From AP-15 sp963703665 (lineage in GTDB: Bacteria > Pseudomonadota > Alphaproteobacteria > ATCC43930 > CGMCC-115725), in assembly GCA_963703665.1 (NCBI GenBank), contig CAVPFB010000003.1:310001-374000 (forward strand): a stretch of 64,000 nucleotides of DNA, written 5' to 3'. The notes below the pieces were generated by a model. That model had not been told where the DNA came from and made no database searches. It worked only from the letters and a program-made list of their open reading frames with translations. A program made the position numbers and the translations under genes. Below, one piece after another: positions 48,670 through 57,588 of this stretch. Every line of letters begins with the position of its first letter. Position 1 is the first letter of the stretch.

Positions 48670-49702
48670 ATGAGCATCGAGCTGGCGCGCGCCGAACCTT
48701 TTGCCGCACCTCTTGTCGACAGCATCGCAGTACGAGTCGTTGTCGAACTCGGCCTACGATCGGTTCATCGGCGACGCCACTCATCCGATGGTCAACATCG
48801 AGCATGTCCGTCACATCCCAGGGCATGAGCGGTCGACCTTTGCCGGCGAATGGGGATTGTCGCTCCATCTCGAATCGGCGCGGCTCGGCGCCCGGTCCGG
48901 CTACCTGCTCGATTTCGGCTACACTCCCGAGGTGCTGATCCGCAATTTCGCGCTGCTCGACCTCGATCCCGGCGGGATTGACGGCCTGATCCTGAGCCAC
49001 GGCCACCGCGACCATTATGGCGGGCTCGAAGGGTTCGTCGGGCGGCACCGAGCACAAATGCGGCCCGAAATTAAGCTCTTCGTCGGCGGAGAGACCGCAT
49101 TCCACGAGAAATGGATCAAACGGCGCGGCGCCGAGCCGGTGTCCTGGGGCGTGCTCGACCGCGGCGCGCTCGAAGCCGCCGACATCGGCACGGTCTGTTG
49201 CGACGGGGCGCGGGCATTGCCCGGCCCATTCACCACCGGCCCATTCACCACCGGGCCAATCGCCCGCCAATCCTTCGAACGGGTGCTCGACAGCACCTTG
49301 GTGGAATCGGCGGCGGCCACCGATCATTTCACCGAGGCGGAGCGGCTGGGGCGCCTCGTCCCCGACCAGCATCCGGACGAGCACGCGACCTGCTACGTGG
49401 TCCAGGGCCGCGGTCTCGTCGTCATCTCGTCATGCGGGCATGTCGGGCTGATCAACACGATCAAAACCGCGATGGCGGTTTCCGGCGTCGGCAAATTGCA
49501 CGCGGTGCTGGGCGGGTTTCACCTGGGGCCGGCGCCGATGGATTATGTCGAGCACACCGTCGCCGAGCTCAAAATCCTGTCGCCCGACGTCGTGGTCCCG
49601 ATGCACTGCAGCGGCGGCAAGTTCATTCAGGCCATGCAGCGCGAAATGCCCGACCGCCTGGTCACCACCAATATCGGCAGCCACTTTACCTTTGGGGTGT
49701 GA
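48670..49702 (+). CDS. MBL-fold metallo-hydrolase (MptE-like/DHPS-associated type), one insertion
   Basis: Metallo-beta-lactamase fold hydrolase of 343 residues after correction. Seen: MSIELARAEP at the start, VDSIAVRVVV, then after a +1 insertion near 48751 SAYDRFIG, the metal motif LILSHGHRDHYGGLEG, ATCYVVQGRGLVVISSCGHVG and the late GGFHL His. This pattern is the group once linked to 7,8-dihydropterin-6-methyl-ribofuranosyl-aminobenzene phosphate synthase. A 15-bp duplication gives GPFTTGPFTTGP at 49223-49252. Divergent from tupB. Substrate unknown. Confidence 0.82.
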
Positions 49703-49858
49703 GGCTGCGCAGGCGAGCCGTACCTCTTGCCGACAAGGCCAGTGGCGGCGCTGAACGGCGCCGCCGGCCACGCGGTTGTTCGGCGCCGGCTTACCCCCTA
49801 GTCTGGGGTTGATTTTGGGCGGTCGAGAGGCCGCCGCCACTGGAAGGAGGACACAATC

Positions 49859-50281
49859 ATGCCAGTAAAAGCCGGAGTCATTCGCGCCGCGGCGCGCACC
49901 ACCAGGCGGGGTGCGGCCGAGACTTTCACCGGCGTCGTGTTCCAGGACCCGGTGATCACCGCCGAGGCGCCGTCGCGCATGGGCGGGTCGGTCGTGACCT
50001 TCACGCCGGGCGCCCGCACCGCGTGGCATGCGCACCCGGTCGGGCAGACGCTGTTCTGCTTGTCCGGAGTCGGCCGCATCTGCTTCAAGGGCGAGAAGCC
50101 GCAAGTGCTGAACCCGGGCGACACGGTCAACATCCCACCCGATACGCTGCACTGGCACGGCGCCTCGCCCGACCGCCTGTTCGCGCATCTGGCGCTGTCC
50201 GAAGCCGGCGAGCAGGGCCAAGGCACCCAATGGGGCCCGCACGTCAGCGACACCGAATACGGCGAGCCTCCCTCGACCTGA
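49859..50281 (+). CDS. Cupin-domain protein
   Basis: A 140-residue single-domain cupin. Seen: cupin motif 1 TAWHAHPVGQTLFCLSGVGR with two metal-binding His, and motif 2 LNPGDTVNIPPDTLHWHGAS with a further His. Preceded by a strong ribosome site, GGAAGGAGG, 5-10 bases before the ATG at 49859. Similar small cupins often accompany carboxymuconolactone decarboxylase-like enzymes, none of which is here. Function unknown. Confidence 0.82.
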   Translation: MPVKAGVIRAAARTTRRGAAETFTGVVFQDPVITAEAPSRMGGSVVTFTPGARTAWHAHPVGQTLFCLSGVGRICFKGEKPQVLNPGDTVNIPPDTLHWHGASPDRLFAHLALSEAGEQGQGTQWGPHVSDTEYGEPPST

Positions 50282-50298
50282 AGAAGATCAGTCCTCAG

Positions 50299-50330
50299 CC
50301 CCTCTCCCCTCACAGCTGAGGGGAGAGGGG
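50299..50330. terminator. Perfect hairpin between convergent genes
   Basis: CCCCTCTCCCCTCA (50299-50312) pairs perfectly with TGAGGGGAGAGGGG (50317-50330) around a CAGC loop, 14 bp of stem. It lies between the cupin (plus) and epimerase (minus) stops, so it can act as a bidirectional terminator. There is no clear T tract; it may also be another member of the palindrome family. Confidence 0.55.
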
Positions 50331-50336
50331 AAATGA

Positions 50337-51278
50337 TCAATGTTCGACGACTACGGGCAGGCCTTCTTCGCGGCGGACCTCGTTGATGATCTGCAGGACG
50401 CGCTCGCGGTAGGGGCGGTACTGGACGCCGAATTCCTGCACCAGCCGGCTGTTGTCGATCAGGTAGTTGCCCGACAATTCCTTGCCGCCCGTTTCGTTGT
50501 CGAAGCTGATCTTGGCGTCGGGCAGGAACTCGCGCACCATGTCGGCGATCTCGCCGAGGCTGATGGCGACGCCGCCGGTGTTGTAGATCCAGTTCTTTGG
50601 CTTGTCCTCCATGATCACCCGGGCAAAGATCTCGGCGATCTCGTCGACATGGACCGGGCAGCGCATCGCGTCCTTGTAGGGGAACTTGACCGGCTTGCCG
50701 CGCGCCGGGTCGGTGATGCAGAAGACATGGTCGACCGAGCCGACGATCTTGTCGTTGCCGGTGACGTTGGCCGGGCGGATCGCGGTGATCTCCATGCCGT
50801 ATTTCTCGCGGTAGTCCTGCGCCTGCCACTCGTTGAAGATCTTGTGCATCGCGTACTGGACGTGGCCGTGGCGGAAATCGTCCTCGGTGACGACGCGGTC
50901 GCCGTAATGCTGCTGCTCGCCGCTGACCGCCAGCGAGCTCGCATAGGCGACGCGGTTGACCCCGGCGAGGCGTGCCGCCTCGAAACAGTTGTCCATGCCG
51001 AGGATGTTGAGCTTGAAGGCGGCGTGCGGCGGGTGCTCGCTGCCGAGGTAATAGGCGAGGTTGACGACCCGGTTCGGTTTTGCCGCCGCCGTCACCGACA
51101 TCACGTCGTCGAACTGGCTGACATCGCCGCGCACGACGCGAACCTGCTTGCCGAGCCGGTCATACGACGCGGTGCCGGGGTTGATGTCCATGCAGGTGAT
51201 TTCCTCGCCGCGCTGCGCCAGGAGCGGGACGAGCCGGCGGCCGATAAAGCCGGCGCCGCCGAGAATGAGGGTCGACAT
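50337..51278 (-). CDS. NAD-dependent epimerase/dehydratase family protein
   Basis: A 313-residue extended SDR. Seen: LILGGAGFIGRRLVPLL for NAD binding, RVVRGDVSQFDDV, VVNLAYYLGSEH, AYASSLAVSG and the catalytic YAMHKIFNEW with Tyr-x3-Lys. RPANVTGNDK and CPVHVDEIAEIFARVI follow. Ribosome site GGGAGGAAATG precedes ATG 51278. Likely a sugar-nucleotide or related epimerase, but the substrate is unknown. Convergent with the cupin gene, divergent from the amidohydrolase. Confidence 0.85.
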   Translation of the reverse strand: MSTLILGGAGFIGRRLVPLLAQRGEEITCMDINPGTASYDRLGKQVRVVRGDVSQFDDVMSVTAAAKPNRVVNLAYYLGSEHPPHAAFKLNILGMDNCFEAARLAGVNRVAYASSLAVSGEQQHYGDRVVTEDDFRHGHVQYAMHKIFNEWQAQDYREKYGMEITAIRPANVTGNDKIVGSVDHVFCITDPARGKPVKFPYKDAMRCPVHVDEIAEIFARVIMEDKPKNWIYNTGGVAISLGEIADMVREFLPDAKISFDNETGGKELSGNYLIDNSRLVQEFGVQYRPYRERVLQIINEVRREEGLPVVVEH

Positions 51279-51405
51279 CGCATTTCCTCCCCAGGATTGC
51301 CTGCCGCGACGTTAGCCGCCGCCCGCCGGCTCGGCAAGCTGCCCGCTTCCGCATGTCCGGCATCGGGTCTAAGCTCGGGCGCAGACAGTCGAGGGGCGTC
51401 CTCCG

Positions 51406-52647
51406 ATGGCGGCCACGATTTTCGCCAATTGCGCGGTCCTCGACGGCACCCGCAAGGAACGCCGCGAGGATCACCACCTGCTGGTCGAGGCGGGACGGAT
51501 CCGCGAGGTCTCGGACCGGCCGATTGCGAGCTCCGCTGCCGAGGCCGTCGATCTCGAAGGCCGGACCCTGATGCCCGGATTGATCGACGCGCATGTGCAT
51601 GCGGTCGCCGTCGACCAGATGTTGGCGCGGCTCGGCGAACGGCCGTCAAGCCTGGTGACGTTGCAGGCCGCGCGGGTGCTGGAAGGGATGCTGCAGCGCG
51701 GCTTTACCACGATCCGCGACGCCGGCGGCGCCGATGGCGGGCTGGCCGAGGCGGTCGAGGATGGGCTGGTGCGCGGACCACGGATCTTTCCGTCGGGCCG
51801 GGCGCTGAGCCAGACCGGCGGGCACGGCGATCTGCGGCCGAGGACGCGCCCGGTCTCGGTCGTCGCCTGCGCCTGCTGCGAGGGCGGCGCCGGGCTCGCG
51901 CGCATCGCCGATGGCGTCAGCGAATGCCGCCGCGCCGCGCGCGACGAGCTGCGCAAGGGGGCGACTCAGATCAAGATCATGGCCTCTGGCGGTGTGGCCT
52001 CGCCCTATGACCCGGTGTGGAACCTGCAATACAGCGAGGAGGAAGTGCGGGCGATCGTCGAGGAGGCGCGGGCCTGGCACACCTATGTGATGGCGCACGC
52101 CTATACGCCCGAGGCGATCCGCCGCTCGATCGATTTCGGGGTGCGCTCGATCGAGCACGGCAATCTGATCGACGAGGCGACGGCCGACCACGTCGCCGCG
52201 GCCGACGCTTTTGTCGTGCCGACCCTCGTCACCTTCGATGCGCTGCACCGCTTCGGCCGCGAGCTGGGTTTTCCGGAAGCGAGCCTGGCCAAGCTCGGCG
52301 AGGTGCGCGAGGCGGGGTTGCGCTCGCTCGAGCTTCTGCAAGGGGCGGATGTCAGGATCGGCTTCGGCACCGATCTGCTGGGCCAAATGCATCGCCACCA
52401 ATCGCGCGAATTCGTGATCCGCGCCGAGGCGATGGCGCCCTTCGACATCATCCGCTCGGCGACGATCGTGAACGCAGAGCTGTTGAACCGCTCGGGCGAG
52501 CTCGGCGTGATTGCACCCGGAGCCCGCGCCGACCTGATCGCCGTCGACGGCAACCCGCTCGCGGATATCTCGCTGCTCGACGGTGAGGGCGAGCACCTGA
52601 CGCACATCATGAAGGACGGGGTGTTCTACAAACGGCTGGCCGAGTGA
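51406..52647 (+). CDS. Amidohydrolase family protein (imidazolonepropionase/Xaa-Pro dipeptidase-like)
   Basis: A 413-residue metal-dependent hydrolase. Seen: LMPGLIDAHVHA with the metal HxH, TIRDAGGADGG, the carboxylated-lysine segment ATQIKIMASGGVAS, MAHAYTPEAI, SIEHGNLID and GFGTDLLGQMH, in the order expected for the subfamily of peptidase-like amidohydrolases, and a C-terminal GARADLIAVDGNPL strand. Substrate unknown, possibly a cyclic amide or N-acyl amino acid. Confidence 0.88.
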   Translation: MAATIFANCAVLDGTRKERREDHHLLVEAGRIREVSDRPIASSAAEAVDLEGRTLMPGLIDAHVHAVAVDQMLARLGERPSSLVTLQAARVLEGMLQRGFTTIRDAGGADGGLAEAVEDGLVRGPRIFPSGRALSQTGGHGDLRPRTRPVSVVACACCEGGAGLARIADGVSECRRAARDELRKGATQIKIMASGGVASPYDPVWNLQYSEEEVRAIVEEARAWHTYVMAHAYTPEAIRRSIDFGVRSIEHGNLIDEATADHVAAADAFVVPTLVTFDALHRFGRELGFPEASLAKLGEVREAGLRSLELLQGADVRIGFGTDLLGQMHRHQSREFVIRAEAMAPFDIIRSATIVNAELLNRSGELGVIAPGARADLIAVDGNPLADISLLDGEGEHLTHIMKDGVFYKRLAE

Positions 52648-52722
52648 TCTGCTTTCAGAAGGGTCAGCCCCGGGTGGTTCGGCGATATCGACATCAACGC
52701 TTCCAGGTCGTAAATACCAAGC

Positions 52723-53106
52723 ATGGGTGCCGCTCCCTTTGACACACTAAAGCTCGCGCGTCGGCTCGAAGTTGCCGGTTTTCCGCCAAAGCAAGCGGGC
52801 GACACCGCCGAAGCGCTGGCCGAGGCCATGTCCGGCGCCCGGCTTGCGACCGGCGACGATATTGCTTCGGTGCGCGGGGAGATCGCGGCGCTGCGGGTCG
52901 AATTCAGGACCGAGATCGCGGCGCTGCGGGCCGAATTCAGGGCTGAGATCGCGGCGGTACGGGCCGAGTTCAGGGCTGAGATCGCGGCGGTGCGGGCTGA
53001 GCTCGAGCTTTTGCGCCGCGATCTGACGATCCGCCTCGGCGGCATGATGATCGTCGCCGTCGGCATCATTCTGGCCGCAATCCGGTATCTGCCTCCCTCT
53101 CGCTGA
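52723..53106 (+). CDS. DUF1640-like coiled-coil membrane protein with 11-residue repeats
   Basis: A 127-residue paralogue of the protein at 27982-28320. Same design: FDTLKLARRLEVAGFPPKQA, a central coiled coil, then a membrane segment (MMIVAVGIILAAIRYLP). The coiled coil consists of repeated 11-residue units FRAEIAALRAE-like, produced by four tandem 33-bp copies (52879-53010). Function unknown. Confidence 0.75.
   Translation: MGAAPFDTLKLARRLEVAGFPPKQAGDTAEALAEAMSGARLATGDDIASVRGEIAALRVEFRTEIAALRAEFRAEIAAVRAEFRAEIAAVRAELELLRRDLTIRLGGMMIVAVGIILAAIRYLPPSR
52879..53010 (+). repeat. Four tandem 33-bp repeats
   Basis: Units starting GAGATCGCGGCG at 52879, 52912, 52945 and 52978, each 33 bp, encode 11-residue coiled-coil repeats in the DUF1640-like gene. 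Units differ by a few bases. The frame is kept, so copy-number change would lengthen the coil in steps of 11 residues. Confidence 0.85.
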
Positions 53107-53603
53107 CGACAAAGCGCGGGCCGATATTCCCCTTCAACAAAGGGGGCGGCCGACCGGACGCCACGGAGCCTACGCCCTGTTTACAGAGTTGCGTTGCGTA
53201 GGCGTCTGCGGACAGCAGCAATATGATATGAAGCGCGTCACCACGTCGCCTCGACCACGCATGATCGATAACGATAATGCTTGATGCATAACCAACGCAG
53301 ATTGGTAAATTCAAGGATGCCCATCAGGAGCGGCGCCGCTCACGGGACGGCGAGCCGGCTATGCCTTGGAGACCCGACCGTAGCGACCTTCGGCGATTGA
53401 GGCGCACAAGGTGGAGAAGGCGTAAGGCCAAGGATCGTCGAGACGCGCCAAGTCAGGTATTTGTCAATGGAACAGGACGATAGCGTACCTGCCTCACGAT
53501 CGTTTCACCACAAGAGGCGGCGCGCTCGCCAAAGCCCAACGCTCGATGTCCCGTAATCAAGCTGCCCGCCGCGCTGCTGCTTCTATAAGATCTGGACAGA
53601 AGA
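53107..53603. other. Gene-free region with lower G+C patches
   Basis: About 500 bases between the DUF1640-like gene and hisC. It contains A+T-richer runs (ATCGATAACGATAATGC near 53270) and no credible gene on either strand. It may be the left edge of a region of recent rearrangement, since gene relics follow to 56 kb. Confidence 0.45.
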
Positions 53604-54680
53604 ATGAGCCGTTTCTGGAGTAGCTTGACGCACGATCTGAGGCCCTATGTGCCAGGCGAACAGCCCCGTGTGATGGAGCTGGTCAAGCTCAACACCAATG
53701 AAAGTCCACTTGGCCCTTCCCCGCGCGTGTTAGAAGCGATCCGCGGCGAGGCGACTGATATGCTGCGCCTGTATCCGGACCCACAGGCCACCGCGCTGAG
53801 GGCCGCTTTGGCCACCTACCACCAGGTGCGATCCGAACAGGTGTTCGTCGGCAACGGCTCGGACGAGGTGCTGGCGCACGCCTTCTGCGCCCTGCTGAAG
53901 CATGACGCGCCGTTGCTCTTCCCAGACATCACCTACAGTTTCTACTCGGTCTATTGCCGCCTGTTCGGCATCGCCTACGAGGCCGTGCCGCTCGATGAGG
54001 CCATGCAAATCCGCGTTGCCGATTATCGCCGGCCGGCCGGCGCGATCATCGTGCCCAATCCGAACGCGCCAACGGGAGTTGCGCTGTCACGGGCTGAGAT
54101 CGTGACCCTGCTGGAGGAACATCCTGACGCTCCCGTGGTGATCGACGAGGCCTACGTCGATTTCGGCGCAGAGACGGCGATTCCGCTAGTCGCCTCCTGC
54201 CCGAACCTTTTGGTCGTTCAAACCATGTCCAAGTCCCGGGCCCTGGCCGGGCTGCGGGTTGGCTGTGCGATCGGCGACGCCGACCTGATCGAGGCGCTCA
54301 CCCGGGTGAAGGACAGTTTCAACTCCTATCCTCTTGGCCGGCCGGCCCAAGCCGGCGCCATCGCCTCCCTGGAGGACGAGGCCTATTTTCAGCACGGCCG
54401 CGCCCGCGTGATCGAAGGCCGAAAGGGGCTAAACCGCGGACTGGTCCGGCTTGGCTTCGAAGTGCTGCCGTCCTCCGCCAACTTCGTCTTCGCGCGTCAT
54501 CCGGCGCATGAGGGCGTCGTGCTGGCTGCCGCGCTGCGCCAACGGGCGGTGATCGTGCGCCATTTTTCCGCTCCTCGCGTCTCCGACTATCTGCGGATCA
54601 CCGTGGGCACAGACGGGCAAATCGATCGGCTATTGTCGGCCTTATCGGACATCTTGGGCAGCGAGCCTGCAGTTGCCTGA
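53604..54680 (+). CDS. hisC: Histidinol-phosphate aminotransferase
   Basis: A 358-residue class I/II PLP aminotransferase of histidine synthesis. Seen: VKLNTNESPLGPSPRVLEAI, FVGNGSDEVLAHAF, VPNPNAPTGVALSR, VVIDEAYVDFG and the PLP lysine in TMSKSRALAGLRVGC; the C-terminal LRITVGTDGQIDRLL completes the family. Intact. Third-position base use appears less GC-biased than its neighbours and the gene is alone, so recent acquisition is possible. Confidence 0.85.
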   Translation: MSRFWSSLTHDLRPYVPGEQPRVMELVKLNTNESPLGPSPRVLEAIRGEATDMLRLYPDPQATALRAALATYHQVRSEQVFVGNGSDEVLAHAFCALLKHDAPLLFPDITYSFYSVYCRLFGIAYEAVPLDEAMQIRVADYRRPAGAIIVPNPNAPTGVALSRAEIVTLLEEHPDAPVVIDEAYVDFGAETAIPLVASCPNLLVVQTMSKSRALAGLRVGCAIGDADLIEALTRVKDSFNSYPLGRPAQAGAIASLEDEAYFQHGRARVIEGRKGLNRGLVRLGFEVLPSSANFVFARHPAHEGVVLAAALRQRAVIVRHFSAPRVSDYLRITVGTDGQIDRLLSALSDILGSEPAVA

Positions 54681-54714
54681 TTGCGCCGCTTCGTTGTTCG
54701 TGGTCCGTTCGATC

Positions 54715-54900
54715 TTAGCGTTGCTCAAATATCGCGCTGCCCGCTAATATGCTGGATGTTGGTCGCCGTAGCTTCGAGATGGCAGGCGCCGGCTTGCGGC
54801 TTGGGCGTCCCGGACCATTGCGACCCCGTCGTGGCCGGGTGACGCCAACCTGGACGACGGTGCGCCCCACATGGCCGGTGGCGCCTGTGACGAGGATCAT
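54715..54900 (-). pseudogene. NmrA-like NAD(P)-binding gene relic (5' fragment)
   Basis: From ATG 54900 the minus strand reads MILVTGATGHVGRTVVQ, the Rossmann start of NmrA/NAD(P)-binding oxidoreductases. Similarity stops after about 18 residues; the rest (RPRRGRNGPGRPSRKPA) has no domain. A full-length member is about 290 residues, so this is a truncated remnant. Divergent from the ArsR gene. Confidence 0.65.
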
Positions 54901-54983
54901 TGTGCCGCTCCACCTGCCCGCTTGACTCATACATATCTCACTGGTTATACGCTCAGAAATAGCCATCGGGTTATCGATCGCAG

Positions 54984-55307
54984 ATGCCGAACGCGCACGA
55001 TGTGCTCTTCAGAACGCTCGCCGATCCGACTCGGCGGGCTCTCTTCGAACGACTGTGCCGCGAAGGAGAGAAGACGGTCGGGGCTCTGACGGCTCAGGCC
55101 GGGGTCTCGCAACCGGCCGTCTCAAAGCATCTCGGGGTCCTGAGGCAGGCCGGGCTGGTGCGCGACCGCCATGAAGGACGACAGACCCATTATAGCGCGC
55201 AGCTCAGCGCGCTTGCCCCCCTGATCGACTGGACAAGCCAGATGGCCGGGTTCTGGCAGAGCCGATTCGACCACCTCGAAGACTTGCTGAAAAGGATGGA
55301 CCAGTGA
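54984..55307 (+). CDS. ArsR-family transcriptional regulator
   Basis: A 107-residue winged-helix regulator without the metal-binding Cys of classic ArsR. Seen: VLFRTLADPTRRALFERL, LTAQAGVSQPAVSKHLGVLR, and the wing LVRDRHEGRQTHYSA. This SdpR-like subgroup is often found next to AHSA1/SRPBCC genes, as here (GTGA overlap). The paired protein may be a small-molecule sensor. Confidence 0.88.
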   Translation: MPNAHDVLFRTLADPTRRALFERLCREGEKTVGALTAQAGVSQPAVSKHLGVLRQAGLVRDRHEGRQTHYSAQLSALAPLIDWTSQMAGFWQSRFDHLEDLLKRMDQ

Positions 55308-55715
55308 CCAAGACTGCGACCGAACTCGCTCTCCGTCGTTGTCGAACGTGAGATATCTTCTCCGCCGGAAAAGATCTGGCGCGCGCTCACGCAACCACAC
55401 CTGATCGAGGAGTGGCTCATGAGGAACGATTTCAAGCCTGTCGTGGACCACCGTTTCAATTTTCGCGCAGACTGGGGCGCGGTCGACTGTCAGGTAACGG
55501 CAGTCGAGCCGAACAAAACGCTGTCTTACACGTGGGCGGCCTATGGTCTCGAAAGTGTCGTCACTTGGACTCTCACCCCTACGAGCACGGGGACCCACCT
55601 GCGCATGGAGCAGTCCGGCTTCCGGCCGGATCAGCAGCAGGCCTACCAGGGCGCCAAGGGCGGGTGGCAGCAGTTCTTTGCGGCCCTGGAGCAGGTGTTG
55701 GCGCGGATAATTTGA
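55304..55715 (+). CDS. SRPBCC (AHSA1-like) domain protein, one indel
   Basis: A ligand-binding helix-grip fold protein of 136 residues after removing a +1 near 55334. Seen: VVEREISSPPEKIWRALTQP, LIEEWLMRNDFKPVV, YTWAAYGLESVVTWTLTP and GAKGGWQQFFAALEQVL, all typical of AHSA1. The GTG start overlaps the ArsR stop, marking a two-gene operon. Ligand unknown. Confidence 0.82.
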
Positions 55716-55793
55716 AGTCTGCCGGCACAATTCAAGCTAGTGTTATCCAGCTTGGCCGATGCGTCGCGCCAGGATCGGGCGGTTATCGCTGGG

Positions 55794-56001
55794 TCAGTCG
55801 GCGAGGCCCATGACCAAGGCCAGCCCTACGTCGAGCCACGCGATGTCCGCGGCTCCGAGCCGGCCGATCCGCTGACCGATCCGTTCTCGCCGGATCGTGA
55901 CCGCCTTGTCGGCCATAACCTGCCATCGAGCCCGCAACCCCGTTTTCCGGCCCGGCGTCGACTATGATCCGGAAATCCGCCTCCACCAGGTTGGAGGTCA
56001 T
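55794..56001 (-). pseudogene. Truncated MazF/PemK toxin relic
   Basis: On the minus strand the frame reads MTSNLVEADFRIIVDAGPENG, then after removing one base VMADKAVTIRRERIGQRIGR and LALVMGLAD. It matches the C-terminal two-thirds of the intact MazF at 58988-59320 residue by residue in order. The N-terminal RNA-cleaving strands are missing and no antitoxin gene precedes it, so it is a remnant, probably of a duplicate. Confidence 0.75.
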
Positions 56002-56113
56002 GCCATCGGCCAGATCGCCGAGGCCGCAGGCGCTGACGCCCCGTTGTGCTTTGGTCGCGCTTCCTTAACTGCTACGCTGGCATAATCTGGACTGGCGCCA
56101 GGGAGGCGGCAGC

Positions 56114-57520
56114 ATGACCGATTTTCGCAAGGAAGCCGACAGCCTCGGCGAGGTCGAGGTTCCGACCGACAAGCTGTGGGGGGCGCAGACCCAGCGCTCG
56201 CTCGAGCATTTCAGCATCGGTAAGGATCTGATCCCGCGCGAGATGATCGATGCCTACGCCATTCTCAAAAAGGCGGCGGCCAACGCCAACAGTGCCGGCG
56301 GGCGGCTCGACGACAAGGCGCACGCGTTGATCGCCCGGATCGCCGACGAGATCCTCGACGGGCGGCATCGGGACATGTTCCCGCTGCATGTATGGATGAC
56401 CGGCAGCGGCACGCAATTCAACATGAACGTCAACGAGGTGATCTCCAACCGCGCCAGCCAGCTCGCCGGCACGCCGCTCGGCAGCAAAACTCCGGTGCAT
56501 CCCAACGACCACGTCAACATGTCGCAATCGTCGAACGACACGTTCCCGTCGGCGATGTACATCGCGGCGGCGATCGGCGTGACCGGGCGCCTGGTCCCGG
56601 CGGTGCGCGCGCTGCACGATGCGATCGCGGCCAAGGCGGCGGCGTGGCATGACATCGTCAAGATCGGCCGCACCCACATGCAGGATGCGACCCCGATCAC
56701 GCTCGGCCAGGAATGGTCGGGCTATGCCGGCATGCTGGCCGACGATCTGGAGCGGATCGAGGACGCGCTCAAGGGCGTCTACCGGCTGGCGCTCGGCGGC
56801 ACGGCGGTCGGCACCGGGATCAACGCCGCACCCGGTTTCGCCGAGGCGGCCGCGGCCGAGATCGCGCGGCTGACCAAGCTGCCTTTTGTCAGCGCGCCCA
56901 ATAAGTTCGCGGTGCAGGGCGCGCATGACGCGCTGGTGCATCTGTCCGGCACATTGCGGACGCTGGCGGCGTCGCTCTACAAGATCGCCAACGACATCCG
57001 GCTGATGTCGTGCGGGCCGCGCGCCGGGTTCGCCGAATTGCTGATCCCGGAAAACGAGCCCGGCTCGTCGATCATGCCCGGCAAGGTCAATCCGACCCAG
57101 GCCGAGGCATTGGCGATGATCGCGGTGCAGGTGATGGGCAACGACGTGGCGGTGGGGTTCGGCGGCGCCGGCGGCTATCTCGAGATGAACGTCTACAAGC
57201 CGCTGATCATCTTCAACATCATGCACTCGATCGCGATCCTGGCCGACGGGTGCGCCAATTTCCGCAAATTCCTGGTCGAGGGCACCAAGCCGAACCTGAA
57301 AAAGATCAAGGAGTACGTCGATCGCTCGCTGATGCTGGTGACGGCGCTGGCTCCGGTCATCGGCTACGACAAGGCGTCACAGATCGCGCACCACGCCATG
57401 GACCACGATCTTACCCTGAAGGAGGCCGCGCTCGGCCTCGGCTACGTGAGCGAGGCGGAATTCGACCGCATCGTCGATCCGAGCAGGATGGTGAAGCCCT
57501 ATGTCGCCAGCGCAAGCTAG
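56114..57520 (+). CDS. fumC: Class II fumarate hydratase
   Basis: TCA-cycle enzyme, fumarate to malate. Intact, 468 residues. Seen: LWGAQTQRSLEHFSIG, GSGTQFNMNVNEVISNRA, HPNDHVNMSQSSNDTFP, TIGRTHMQDATPITLGQE-like HMQDATPITLGQE, and the superfamily signature GSSIMPGKVNPTQ. Start ATG 56114. Oxygen-stable, iron-free class. Confidence 0.95.
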   Translation: MTDFRKEADSLGEVEVPTDKLWGAQTQRSLEHFSIGKDLIPREMIDAYAILKKAAANANSAGGRLDDKAHALIARIADEILDGRHRDMFPLHVWMTGSGTQFNMNVNEVISNRASQLAGTPLGSKTPVHPNDHVNMSQSSNDTFPSAMYIAAAIGVTGRLVPAVRALHDAIAAKAAAWHDIVKIGRTHMQDATPITLGQEWSGYAGMLADDLERIEDALKGVYRLALGGTAVGTGINAAPGFAEAAAAEIARLTKLPFVSAPNKFAVQGAHDALVHLSGTLRTLAASLYKIANDIRLMSCGPRAGFAELLIPENEPGSSIMPGKVNPTQAEALAMIAVQVMGNDVAVGFGGAGGYLEMNVYKPLIIFNIMHSIAILADGCANFRKFLVEGTKPNLKKIKEYVDRSLMLVTALAPVIGYDKASQIAHHAMDHDLTLKEAALGLGYVSEAEFDRIVDPSRMVKPYVASAS

Positions 57521-57588
57521 CCGGATGCCCCGGCGGCCGTGCGCCCGGGTCTGCGAGCCCGTGGACCTCGCCCGGGTCTGACCGCGGC

